The translations under genes were made by a program, and so were the position numbers. The notes under the pieces were generated by a model, which had not been told where the DNA came from, searched no databases, and saw nothing but the letters and a program-made list of their open reading frames with translations. Below, in pieces: positions 22,781-30,710 of a stretch of DNA of 64,000 nt. Within the stretch, counting starts at the first letter, position 1. Each line of letters starts with the position of its first letter. This DNA comes from Pseudonocardia kujensis (GTDB lineage Bacteria > Actinomycetota > Actinomycetes > Mycobacteriales > Pseudonocardiaceae). The DNA lies in contig NZ_JAJSOK010000020.1 of NCBI RefSeq assembly GCF_021283305.1, positions 1 to 64,000 of the forward strand, in the 5' to 3' direction.

Positions 22781-24283
22781 GTGGCGGTGAAGGTGGCGGT
22801 GAAGAAGGTCGCGCATCCGAGCGTCGACGAGCGAACGGCGATCGGCAGGCGGGCGCGGGAGCGAACGCCTCTGGCCTGTCATGCCGGGTGGGAACCCGCG
22901 GTCGACCGCGCCGATCCGGTCGACCTGATCGAAGAGCAGGACCGCACTCGTCAGCCCGACCTGGTGCCGGTCCGTCACGGCCGGATGATGGTCTCGCCGT
23001 TCACGTTCTACCGTGGCGCGGCGAAGATCATGGCCGCCGACCTCGCCGGCACCCCGACGGCCGGACTGGGTACGCAGCTGTGCGGCGACGCGCACCTGTC
23101 GAATTTCGGGGTCTTCGCCTCCCCGGAGCGCAAGCTGATGTTCGATGTGAACGACTTCGACGAGACCCTGCCGGGGCCGTTCGAGTACGACGTGAAGCGG
23201 ATGGCGGCCAGCTTCACGATCGCCGCCCGCAACAACGGGTTCTCGAAGTCGGTCACGCGGGAATCGACGCTCGCGTCGGTGCGGGCGTACCGGGAAGCCA
23301 TGGCCGAGTTCGCCGGGATGCGGACCATGGAGGTCTGGTACGCCCACCTGTCCGACGACGAACTGATGCGCGCGGTCCAGAGCGCCACCGGCACCATCGA
23401 GAAGCGGGAGAAGAAGGACAAGGCCAAGAAGCGGGGAGAAAAGTCGAAGAAGAGGGCGAAAGAAGAGGCGAAGGAGGCCAAGAAGGCCGAGAGGACCGCC
23501 GAGAAGACGCGCGAGAAGGCCTACACGCGGGACAGCCTGCAGGCGTTGTCGAAACTGGGCGAGTGGGCCGGCGGGCAGTATCGGATCGTCAGCCGGCCGC
23601 CGATCGTCGTGCCGGCGCGCGACCTCGCCGCCACCTACGGGATCTCCCCGGACGAGGTCGGACAGACACTCCGCGAGGAACTGAGCAGTTACCGGTCCAC
23701 CCTGCAGGAGAATCGGCGCCACCTGCTCACACGGTTCGAGATCGTGGACGCCGCCCGCAAGGTGGTGGGGGTCGGAAGCGTCGGCACCTGGGCGTTCATC
23801 GTCCTGCTCCAGGGGCGCGATGCGCAGGATCCGTTGTTCCTCCAGGTCAAGGAGGCGACCGCATCGGTGCTGGAGGACCATCTGCCGAGGAGCCGGTTCA
23901 GGCTGCATGGCGAGCGGGTCGTGCAGGGACAGCGGATGATGCAGGCCGCCAGCGACATCTTCCTCGGCTGGACCACCGGGCCCGACTCGAAACGGCACTT
24001 CTACTGGCGCCAGCTCCGCGATATGAAGGGCTCGGCCGACGTCGAGGCGATGACCCCGGTCGGCCTCACGTTCTACGCCCGCACCTGCGGATGGACCCTG
24101 GCCCGGGCACACGCGCGAGCCGGAGACCCCGTCGCGATCTCCGCGTACCTGGGCGACGACGACGCCTTCGACCGGGCCGTCACCGACTTCTCGGAGCGCT
24201 ACGCCGACCAGAACGAACACGACTTCCAGCGGTTGCTCGAGGCGATCCACTCGGGACGCCTCGACGCGCACGAAGGGGTGTGA
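22781..24283 (+). CDS. DUF2252 family protein with Lys-rich helical insert
   Basis: A 500-residue protein. It has FYRGAAKIMAADLAGTPTAG, LCGDAHLSNFGVFASPERKL and FDVNDFDETLPGPFEYDVKR, which together resemble an aminoglycoside-phosphotransferase-like kinase fold (GDAHLSNFG as catalytic loop, DVNDFD as metal site). Then comes a striking insert (EKREKKDKAKKRGEKSKKRA and onward, 23399-23521) that is almost pure Lys/Glu/Ala. The C-terminus has KEATASVLEDHLP and DIFLGWTT. The activity of DUF2252 proteins is unknown. The start is probably GTG 22781 (VAVKVAVKK) with GGGAGG upstream; GTGs at 22787 and 22793 are alternatives. Confidence 0.85.
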   Translation: MAVKVAVKKVAHPSVDERTAIGRRARERTPLACHAGWEPAVDRADPVDLIEEQDRTRQPDLVPVRHGRMMVSPFTFYRGAAKIMAADLAGTPTAGLGTQLCGDAHLSNFGVFASPERKLMFDVNDFDETLPGPFEYDVKRMAASFTIAARNNGFSKSVTRESTLASVRAYREAMAEFAGMRTMEVWYAHLSDDELMRAVQSATGTIEKREKKDKAKKRGEKSKKRAKEEAKEAKKAERTAEKTREKAYTRDSLQALSKLGEWAGGQYRIVSRPPIVVPARDLAATYGISPDEVGQTLREELSSYRSTLQENRRHLLTRFEIVDAARKVVGVGSVGTWAFIVLLQGRDAQDPLFLQVKEATASVLEDHLPRSRFRLHGERVVQGQRMMQAASDIFLGWTTGPDSKRHFYWRQLRDMKGSADVEAMTPVGLTFYARTCGWTLARAHARAGDPVAISAYLGDDDAFDRAVTDFSERYADQNEHDFQRLLEAIHSGRLDAHEGV

Positions 24284-24541
24284 GACCTCCAGGTGTACCT
24301 GAGAGCCTGGACGGAGGACGCGGCACCTCGGCCGCACCCACACGGGCCGTCACCCGGAACGGGCGATGCATCGGCCCCGGGAGGCCCGCAGCGTGTGCGT
24401 GGTGGGCGGGCTGCGGGCTGGACCGGTAGGAGCCGGTTGTAGGGGAAGCTGGTCTCGCATGAAGGGGCGTCGTCCGGAGAGGTGGCTGCCTGAGGGCCCA
24501 CGGCGCCCGGACCCGGGTTCGGCTCCACCGAGGTCCACGTC

Positions 24542-25867
24542 GTGACCGAGACGCCGGAGCCCGCCGCCGCACAACCGGTCATCCAGAGACGTGAGTTCTG
24601 GGTCCTGATGGGGCAGGCGGTGGTCCTCGGGGTGTTCGGCGCGATCGCCGCGCTGATCTTCGTCGGAGTGATCACTTTCGGAGGCAGGTGGTACAGCGAC
24701 TCGCAGCCCGGATGGTTCGGTGGACACTGGTGGTGGGTGGCGGTCGCCGCTGCGGCGGGTGTCGCCGTCGGCCTGGTGCGTCGCCTGACCCGCCTGCCCT
24801 GGAGGACCCCAGGCCTGTTCGACGATCTGCGGACCGAGCACGTCGATCCCGGGTTGGTTCCCGGGGTCGCGGCCGTGTCGGCGGTGTCGCTGATCGGCGG
24901 AGCCAGCCTCGGACCGGAGAAGGCCCTGGGGACGATGGGTGGTGGGGCGGGCAGCTGGCTCGCTCGCCGCCGAGGGTTCACGAGCTCGGACGCCCAGGTG
25001 AACACCCTGGCCGGGTTCGCAGGCGCCTACGGCGGGCTGTTCTCGAGCACCCTGATCGTGGTGATGCTGATCATGGAGGTCGCCCGCCCGGGAGGGCAGC
25101 GGTTCACCAAGGCCCTCGCCGCACAGATCGTGTCCTCCAGCGTCTCGTTCGGCATCTACTTCGCCATCGCCGGCGCGGTGTTCCTGGGCGACTACACGGT
25201 GCCGCCGTACCGGTTCGAGGACTGGCACCTCCTCGTCGCGGTCCCCATCGGCCTGTTCGCGGCCGTCGTGGTGACCGTGCTGGTCGGCTTCATCCAGGGG
25301 GCGGCGCGGCTGTTCGACGGGCTGAAGGTCCCGGCCGTCGCCAAGTCGGTGCTGGGCGGAGCGATCTTCGGGGTCGTCGGTGTGCTCCTGCCGATGACCA
25401 TGTTCAGCGGCGGCGACCAGCTCAAGACGATGCTCGCCGGCGCAGGAACCCTCGGGCTGGGCCTGCTGATCGTGACACTCGTCGCGAAGATGTTCACCTT
25501 TGCGGTCAGCCAGGGCAGTGGCTTCGTGGGCGGCCCGATCTTCCCGTCCCTGTTCATCGGTGGAGCGGCGGGGATCGTCGTCCACCAGGTGATTCCCGGG
25601 GTGCCCCTGGGACTGGCGTTCAGCTGCCTGCTCGCCGCCGTTCCGGGGGCGTTGGTGGCCGCACCCTTCGCCATGGTGCTGATGGCGGCCTTCCTGACCC
25701 AGGTCGGAGCCCTCCAGACAGCACCCGTGCTCATCGCAGTCGTCACCGCCTTCCTCGCCATGGAAGGCGTCAAGTTCCTCCTCGTCAGCCGCGCTCAGGC
25801 CCGCGGTTCCCCAGCCCGACCGACGGAGCCGCCGAAGCCGGCAACGGGCGCGGCCCACGGGGAATGA
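24542..25867 (+). CDS. ClC-type chloride channel/transporter
   Basis: A 441-residue membrane protein with the ClC fold. GGASLGPEKALGTMGGGAGS is the G(K/R)EGP-type ion-binding helix with the gating Glu. QGSGFVGGPIFPSLFIGGAA is the conserved G-x-F-x-P anion-selectivity motif. LAGFAGAYGGLFSSTLIVVM lies between them. There is no CBS domain. The start is GTG 24542. The segment GSGFVGG replaces the usual GSGxxGG; the central Tyr position was not traced. A bile-acid-symporter-like gene follows 89 bases later. Confidence 0.9.
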   Translation: MTETPEPAAAQPVIQRREFWVLMGQAVVLGVFGAIAALIFVGVITFGGRWYSDSQPGWFGGHWWWVAVAAAAGVAVGLVRRLTRLPWRTPGLFDDLRTEHVDPGLVPGVAAVSAVSLIGGASLGPEKALGTMGGGAGSWLARRRGFTSSDAQVNTLAGFAGAYGGLFSSTLIVVMLIMEVARPGGQRFTKALAAQIVSSSVSFGIYFAIAGAVFLGDYTVPPYRFEDWHLLVAVPIGLFAAVVVTVLVGFIQGAARLFDGLKVPAVAKSVLGGAIFGVVGVLLPMTMFSGGDQLKTMLAGAGTLGLGLLIVTLVAKMFTFAVSQGSGFVGGPIFPSLFIGGAAGIVVHQVIPGVPLGLAFSCLLAAVPGALVAAPFAMVLMAAFLTQVGALQTAPVLIAVVTAFLAMEGVKFLLVSRAQARGSPARPTEPPKPATGAAHGE

Positions 25868-25956
25868 CAGGCGTCGAACGGGACCGGGTGCCGGGGTGTG
25901 TGCGCCCGGGCGACTCGAGCCAGGTGGTGCAGGAAAGGGCAGAGGCGGAGGTTGCG

Positions 25957-26880
25957 ATGCCGAGCAATGAACTCCTGACCGTCATCAACTCGTTCGGCCT
26001 GCTGTTCGCGATCCTGAACTCGTTCACGCTCGGTCTCAGACTGCCGATATTCCGCATACTGGAGCATTTCTTCCAGAATTGGCGACTGGCTACCCGGGTG
26101 CTGCTCATCAACTTCGTGGTCCTCCCGGCGCTGGTCATCGGATTCGCCACGATCGCCCCGATCAACCCGGATATCAAGATCGGATTTTGTATCGTCGCAC
26201 TGGCGGCAGGTGCACCTTTCGCTCCCGCAATCACCCGGCTCGCCAGGGGCGACGTCGCCATGTCCACGGCTCTGTTGCTGGTCATGGTGCTGGCCACGGT
26301 GATCGTCGTGTCGCTCGTGCTGCCGCTGGCCGTCTCCGCCGTGGTGCCCGGTGTCGGGCACGTCAGGATCTGGGACGTCGCCTGGCCCTTGTTGGCGTTC
26401 TTGGTCGCGCCTCTGCTCATCGGCTGCGTGATGCGCCTCCGGTACGAGGAGGCGGTGTCGAGCTGGGTGTCTCCTCTCCTCATCATCCAGATCGTCTGTC
26501 TGGTCCTGTACGTGAACCTCTTCATCTTCGCGTTCACCAGCCTCTTCCGCGACGTGTGGTGGGGGGCCTACGTCGCGGCGATCGCCGTCCCGGTCCTGGG
26601 AATCGCGCTCGGGAGCGTCATCAGCATCAGGGGTGCGGCGACCAGGCATGCCTCGATCATCACGACGGCGCAGCGCAGCATCACCGGCGGCATCATCGTG
26701 ACCGTCTTCAACTACACCCAGCCGCTCGCGAACGTCTCGGTGACGGTCATCAACACGATCGGAATTGTCATCCTGGTGATTCTTGCCTTCGAGTGGCGGA
26801 GAACTCGATCTCGCCACGAGCCCGAGCCGGACGCTGCCGGCGCCCCGCCGGCTCCTGAAGGCAGTGGTCGCTCTTCCTGA
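25957..26880 (+). CDS. bile acid:sodium symporter family (BASS/Acr3-like) permease
   Basis: A 307-residue protein with ten hydrophobic segments, beginning NELLTVINSFGLLFAILNSF. CIVALAAGAPFAPAITRLAR (residues about 75-95) corresponds to the discontinuous helix 4, and TTAQRSITGGIIVTVFNYTQ to helix 9, the paired substrate region of the BASS superfamily. The C-terminus is a polar Arg/Pro tail. The start is ATG 25957 with GGCGGAGG upstream. Codon use includes some AT-rich codons (GATATC, TTTTGTATC). It lies 61 bases before the nitrile-hydratase-like genes and might supply their substrate, but that is a guess. Confidence 0.82.
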   Translation: MPSNELLTVINSFGLLFAILNSFTLGLRLPIFRILEHFFQNWRLATRVLLINFVVLPALVIGFATIAPINPDIKIGFCIVALAAGAPFAPAITRLARGDVAMSTALLLVMVLATVIVVSLVLPLAVSAVVPGVGHVRIWDVAWPLLAFLVAPLLIGCVMRLRYEEAVSSWVSPLLIIQIVCLVLYVNLFIFAFTSLFRDVWWGAYVAAIAVPVLGIALGSVISIRGAATRHASIITTAQRSITGGIIVTVFNYTQPLANVSVTVINTIGIVILVILAFEWRRTRSRHEPEPDAAGAPPAPEGSGRSS

Positions 26881-26941
26881 CGCGAGACCGGGCCCTCGCA
26901 CCGGGCTGACTGCCGCGGAGGTTCTGAGGTAGGAAGGGCTG

Positions 26942-27226
26942 GTGAGCCGCATCAACGACGTCGGCGGGATGAGCGGGTTCGCGCCGATCGTCGAGGAGCC
27001 CGACGAACCGCGCTTCCACGCCGACTGGGAGGCGCACGTGTTCGCGCTCAACGGCGCGCTGATCCGCCGCGGGATCTACAACCTGGACGAGTTCCGGGAC
27101 GCCCAGGAGCGGCTGCCGGTGCACGAGTACCTGGCCGCCTCCTACTACGAGCGGTGGTTCGCCGCGATCCGGATGCTGCTAGCGGAGAAGGGCGTCGCGA
27201 CCGCCGAGGAGCTCGCCCATGGCTGA
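26942..27226 (+). CDS. nitrile hydratase/thiocyanate hydrolase beta N-terminal-domain subunit
   Basis: A 94-residue protein, MSRINDVGGMSGFAPIVEEP then FHADWEAHVFALNGALIRRG. It corresponds to the N-terminal helical half of the nitrile hydratase beta chain (NDVGGMxGFGPI and the W-E motif). It ends where the C-terminal half would begin. That half is encoded separately by the next gene, which starts 8 bases before this stop. Gene order N-half, C-half, metal subunit equals scnB-scnA-scnC of thiocyanate hydrolase. The start is GTG 26942 after AGGAAGG. Confidence 0.85.
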   Translation: MSRINDVGGMSGFAPIVEEPDEPRFHADWEAHVFALNGALIRRGIYNLDEFRDAQERLPVHEYLAASYYERWFAAIRMLLAEKGVATAEELAHG

Positions 27227-27494
27227 CCGGTTCGCGCCGGGGGACCGGGTGCGCACCCGGTCGGTCGACGTCGCCGGCCACACCCGGCTGCCGGGCTACG
27301 CCCGCGGTGCGGTCGGCACCGTGGTGGAGCTGGCCGGCCGGCACCCGCTGGCCGACGTGCGGGCCCGCGGCCGGGACGCGGAGCCGCACGCCGTGTACCA
27401 CGTGCGCTTCGCCGCGGCGGAGCTGTTCGGCGCGGGCGACCACAGCGTCGTCGTGGAGCTGTGGGAGGACTACCTGGTGGAGGAGCGGGCATGA
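27219..27494 (+). CDS. nitrile hydratase/thiocyanate hydrolase beta C-terminal (SH3-like) subunit
   Basis: A 91-residue protein beginning MADRFAPGDRVRTRSVDVAG. It contains HTRLPGYARGAVGTVVELAG and HVRFAAAELFGAGDHSVVVE, the SH3-like barrel at the C-terminus of nitrile hydratase beta chains (the H-x-R-x-P-x-Y-x-R-G motif shapes the interface to the metal subunit). It overlaps the preceding gene by 8 bases and the following one by 4 (ATGA), so the three subunits are translationally coupled and probably made in equal amounts. Confidence 0.88.
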   Translation: MADRFAPGDRVRTRSVDVAGHTRLPGYARGAVGTVVELAGRHPLADVRARGRDAEPHAVYHVRFAAAELFGAGDHSVVVELWEDYLVEERA

Positions 27495-28096
27495 GCGGGG
27501 CACACGCGAGCTCGACGATCTCGGCCGAGGTCCGGCACGTCGAGTCGCTGCTGGAGGCGCGCGGTCTGTTGGACCCCGGGGAGATCGACACCCGGATCGA
27601 CGAGTTCGCCGCAAAGGGGAGCCCGGCCAACGGGGCCCGGATCGTGGCGCGCGCGTGGACCGATCCGGCGTTCGCGGAGCGCCTGCTGGCCGACGCCAAC
27701 GCCGCGATCCGCGAGCTGGGTCTGTCCATGGCGGGCGGGATCCAGGAGCAGCGGCTCAAGGTGGTCGCCAACGGGGTGGGCGCGGACGGGACGGAGGAGC
27801 ACCACGTCGTGGTCTGCACTCTGTGCTCCTGCTACCCGATCGCGCTGCTCGGGCCGTCGCCGACCTGGTACAAGAGCGAGGCCTACCGCTCCCGGGTGGT
27901 GCGTGACCCGCGCGCCGTGCTGCGCGAGTTCGGTCTGGTGCTGCCGGAGTCGGTCGCGATCTCGGTGTGGGACGCGAGCGCGGAGTCCCGCTACATGGTC
28001 CTGCCCCGCAGGCCGGACGGCACCGACGGGCTCTCCGAGGAGCAGCTCGCCGGGCTCGTCACGCGGAAGGGCCTGATCGGGACCGCCGCGGTCTGA
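27491..28096 (+). CDS. cobalt-type nitrile hydratase alpha / thiocyanate hydrolase gamma subunit
   Basis: A 201-residue metal subunit. VVCTLCSCYP carries C109, C112, S113 and C114, the claw setting that binds non-corrin Co(III), with C112 and C114 oxidised to sulfinic and sulfenic acids. Thr110 (CTLC rather than CSLC) is the cobalt-type signature. Other conserved parts are the EIDTRIDEFAAK region, ARAWTDPAFAERLLADANAA and PTWYKSEAYRSRVVRDPRAV. It hydrates nitriles to amides, or thiocyanate to COS and ammonia. The split beta chain favours thiocyanate hydrolase or a ToyJKL-like enzyme over classical two-subunit enzymes; the substrate is undecided. Confidence 0.9.
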   Translation: MSGAHASSTISAEVRHVESLLEARGLLDPGEIDTRIDEFAAKGSPANGARIVARAWTDPAFAERLLADANAAIRELGLSMAGGIQEQRLKVVANGVGADGTEEHHVVVCTLCSCYPIALLGPSPTWYKSEAYRSRVVRDPRAVLREFGLVLPESVAISVWDASAESRYMVLPRRPDGTDGLSEEQLAGLVTRKGLIGTAAV

Positions 28097-28135
28097 CTCC
28101 GCCGGGCCACGGGGAGGAGCGGCTCGAGGCAGCCG

Positions 28136-29239
28136 TCAGGGCTCCTCGTCCCTCGCCGTCCACAGCAGGCGGCCCTGCGACCAGCAGCGGCCGAGGGCGT
28201 CGGCGCGAAGGCTCGAGTGGGCGAAGACCGCCAGGCCGATGATGCTGTGGCCGGAGGCGCGGCGGTCGCCGAACGTCGGGATCGCCGGCGCGACCCCGAC
28301 GCCCTCCACGGACACCCAGGCCGCCGGCCGGTTCGTCGCCGCGGCGTCGAGGCGGTGCAGGAAGCGGAGGCGGTCCTCGAGCGGGACGCGCGACAGCGCC
28401 CACGTGGTGGTGACGACGGGCAGGGTGTCCGCGGGCACGCGGGCGAGGGCGTCGGGCAGCACCGCGACGGGGTCACCGCGCAGCAGCAGGGGAGGGGCGG
28501 TGGCGGCCAACGCGATCTCGGCCTCGAGCCGCGCGATCCGCTCCCGATGGTCGGGCCACAGGCAGGCGCGCAGCCACCGGGCCTCCGCCTCGTCGGTCAC
28601 GTCGACGGGGTCGAGGTCGACCCCGATCCGGGTGACGACCTCGGGCATCGGCCGCGTCGGGACGGGCCGGTCACCCACGACCGAGGCGGACATCTGCACG
28701 GGAGACGACGGGTCGCCCAGCGCGGGGCCGGTGCCGTACGTGATGCCGACGCGATCGACGGAGAGGTTGAGCCCGGCCGAACGGCCCACGTCGACCAGCC
28801 CGACCGCCGTCGCGCCCACCCGGCGCGCCGCCTCGGCGACGGCCGGGTACAGCACGGCACAGTGTCCGCTCTCGTCCGTCCGCGGCGACCGGCGGGTCGC
28901 GAGGGCCACGACCGGGTCGGTCATGCGGACCAGCGTGGCGATCGCGGCGTCGGCGGCGGCGTCGCCGTCCCCGGCGGAGTAGGCCGCGGCGAGCGCCGGG
29001 GCGCGTCCGGCCAGGGCGAGATCGTGCAACGCGGCCAGGATCACCGCGGGCCGGCGCTTGCGTGCCGGCGCAGCCTCGACGGCGCGCAGCGCCTCGTCGG
29101 ACTCGGCGATGGCGACCGCGACGCGCTCGTACAGCGGCGACGTCCCGGCGGCGTCGACCTCGCCGAAACGGCGGTACACCTCGGCGAGCGTGCGGGTCCT
29201 ACCCACGGGACGGCGCCCCCCACGATCGGCTCCCGGCAT
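28136..29239 (-). CDS. DUF2332 domain protein
   Basis: A 367-residue protein. VYRRFGEVDAAGTSPLYERV is the usual DUF2332 N-terminus, followed by DESGHCAVLYPAVAEAARRV, GLVDVGRSAGLNLSVDRVGI (resembling a nucleotide or SAM-binding loop) and LPVVTTTWALSRVPLEDRLRF. DUF2332 proteins are conserved in actinobacteria without known function. The gene is convergent with the hydratase operon. The start is ATG 29239; no ribosome site is obvious, and a GTG a few codons later could be used. Confidence 0.85.
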   Translation of the reverse strand: MPGADRGGRRPVGRTRTLAEVYRRFGEVDAAGTSPLYERVAVAIAESDEALRAVEAAPARKRRPAVILAALHDLALAGRAPALAAAYSAGDGDAAADAAIATLVRMTDPVVALATRRSPRTDESGHCAVLYPAVAEAARRVGATAVGLVDVGRSAGLNLSVDRVGITYGTGPALGDPSSPVQMSASVVGDRPVPTRPMPEVVTRIGVDLDPVDVTDEAEARWLRACLWPDHRERIARLEAEIALAATAPPLLLRGDPVAVLPDALARVPADTLPVVTTTWALSRVPLEDRLRFLHRLDAAATNRPAAWVSVEGVGVAPAIPTFGDRRASGHSIIGLAVFAHSSLRADALGRCWSQGRLLWTARDEEP

Positions 29240-29287
29240 CCCGATGATCGTAACGAGGGACGAGGATTCCCGGACCGGCGCCGACGG

Positions 29288-29524
29288 CTACGGCTCGTGC
29301 AGCCAGGCCGGCTCGTCGTCGCGGTGGCGGCCCGGGCGGTGGTCCAGGACGGTCCGCCGGCCCGGCTCACCCTCGATGAGCACGAGCTTCAGCGGAGGCT
29401 CGGCGACGGCGAAGGTGGCGTAGCCGGGCCGGCGTTTGGCCGGCTCGACGCCGAACAGCGAGCGGTAGGAGTCGATCGAGCCCTCCAGGTCGGCGACGCG
29501 CAGGGCGAGCTGGACACGGGACAC
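29288..29524 (-). pseudogene. arsI: truncated ArsI/CadI-type VOC enzyme
   Basis: The frame starts GTG 29524 with SRVQLALRVADLEGSIDSYR, then LFGVEPAKRRPGYATFAVAE and PPLKLVLIEGEPG. This is the N-terminal half of ArsI, the Fe(II) C-As lyase that demethylates methylarsenite. After RRTVLDH the frame shifts into HRPGRHRDDEPAWLHEP and stops. The second beta-alpha-beta unit and the vicinal cysteines that bind the arsenical are lost. Only 78 codons remain of about 150. Upstream lie ArsR-type operators, so a complete ars locus once existed here. Confidence 0.8.
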
Positions 29525-29537
29525 GGTGCCTCCTTGT

Positions 29538-29587
29538 TTCGATACGTGTCGAGACAGAGGTTGCACCGTGATTCGAAGGACGTCAAC
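29538..29587. promoter_or_regulatory. ArsR-type operators of a decayed ars locus
   Basis: TTCGATACGTGTCGAG (29538-29553) and TTCGAAGGACGTCAAC (29572-29587) share the TTCGA-N6-TCRAN layout of the operators at 10979-11039. They sit between the arsI remnant (minus) and a short plus-strand frame that begins ATGTCGAAGCAAGACC at 29597. Confidence 0.6.
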
Positions 29588-29596
29588 ATAGGCGGA

Positions 29597-29708
29597 TGTC
29601 GAAGCAAGACCCGCCGGTGACCTCGACCGAAGGCCCTCGTTCACCTCGGCCGGCTCCGCACCTGCCGACGAGATCAACCCCGCTCCTGTCCGAGCCGGCG
29701 GTGTAGCC
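29597..29708 (+). pseudogene. arsC: fused arsR start and arsC fragment
   Basis: The frame from ATG 29597 (MSKQDPPVTSTEGPRSPR) looks like an arsR or permease N-terminus. In another frame 29646-29684 reads SAGSAPADEINPA, matching residues 36-48 of the intact ArsC at 12540 (SAGSAPADTINPA). Bases 29646-29684 are nearly the same as 12648-12686. The remainder of both genes is missing, so an internal deletion joined them. This is a relic only. Confidence 0.55.
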
Positions 29709-30710
29709 GTGCCCGGCCCGGGACGCAGCTGCCCGGTGGCCTACCGCCACCGGCCTGAGGAGCTGGCCGGACCTCCGGCCTTCGCCTGCACCACGCTCTA
29801 CGTCGTGGGCGGGCTGTACGGCAACGCGCACGCGCTCGAGGCCGTCCTCGCCCGCGCCGTCGCCGAGCCGTCCCCGCCGGAGATCGTGTTCAACGGCGAC
29901 TTCCACTACCTCGACACCGACCCCGGTCTCTTCGCCGCCGTCGAGACCGGCGTCCACGCCCACCGCGCGACCCGGGGCAACGTCGAGTACGCCCTGACCG
30001 CGGGCGACGAGACGGTGGGCTGCGGCTGCGACTACCCGGACTACGTCCCCGACACGGTCGTGACCGGCTCGAACCTCGTGGTGGCGCAGCTTCGCGCGGT
30101 GCCGGACGAACCCGCCCGGGCCCGGCTGGCGGCGCTCCCGCACCAGCTCACCGTGAGCGTCGGCGGCCACCGTGTCGGGATCGTCCACGGTGACCCCGAG
30201 AGCCTGGCCGGCTGGCGGCTCGCCCTCGAGGCCGTCGACCCGCCCGACGAGCGGGCCCGGGCCGCGACCGGCTTCACCGGCCGGGTCACGACGTCGGCGA
30301 CCGTCGTCGACTGGTGCCGCCGCGCCGACCTCCGCGTGCTCTGCTGTACCCACACCGGCCTGCCGTATGCCCAGGACCACACCGCGGACGGCGTCCGCTA
30401 CCTGGTGGTGAGCAACGGCTGCGCCGGGCTCCCGAACTTCGCCGGCGTGCGCTCCGGGGTCCTCACCCGGCTCTCGGTCGACCCGAACCCGCCCGGCGAC
30501 GCCCTCTACGGCACCACCCTCGACGGGCTGCGGGTCGACGCCCTGCCCGTCCGCTACGACCACGACCGGTGGTCGGCGGACTTCCTGCGGTGCTGGCCGC
30601 CCGGCTCACCCGCCCACACCAACTACGCCGCCCGCATCGAGGAGGGGACGTGGCTGACCGTCGACCACGCCACCCGCGGCACCGTGTCGGCCGCGCCGGG
30701 GTTCAGCTGA
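29709..30710 (+). CDS. calcineurin-like metallophosphoesterase
   Basis: A 333-residue protein. The metal-site motifs are in order: YVVGGLYGNAHALEAV (the usual GD-x-H-G replaced by G-x-Y-G-N), VFNGDFHYLDTD (GD-x-H), RATRGNVEYA (GNxE), VGIVHGDPES (HGD) and VLCCTHTGLPYAQ (GHTH-like). SNGCAGLPNFAGVRSG near the C-terminus is typical of the ICC/YfcE-like group. The loss of the first Asp-His pair is notable and could alter metal binding. The start is GTG 29709. Its 3' end overlaps the convergent TetR gene by 8 bases. Confidence 0.8.
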   Translation: MPGPGRSCPVAYRHRPEELAGPPAFACTTLYVVGGLYGNAHALEAVLARAVAEPSPPEIVFNGDFHYLDTDPGLFAAVETGVHAHRATRGNVEYALTAGDETVGCGCDYPDYVPDTVVTGSNLVVAQLRAVPDEPARARLAALPHQLTVSVGGHRVGIVHGDPESLAGWRLALEAVDPPDERARAATGFTGRVTTSATVVDWCRRADLRVLCCTHTGLPYAQDHTADGVRYLVVSNGCAGLPNFAGVRSGVLTRLSVDPNPPGDALYGTTLDGLRVDALPVRYDHDRWSADFLRCWPPGSPAHTNYAARIEEGTWLTVDHATRGTVSAAPGFS

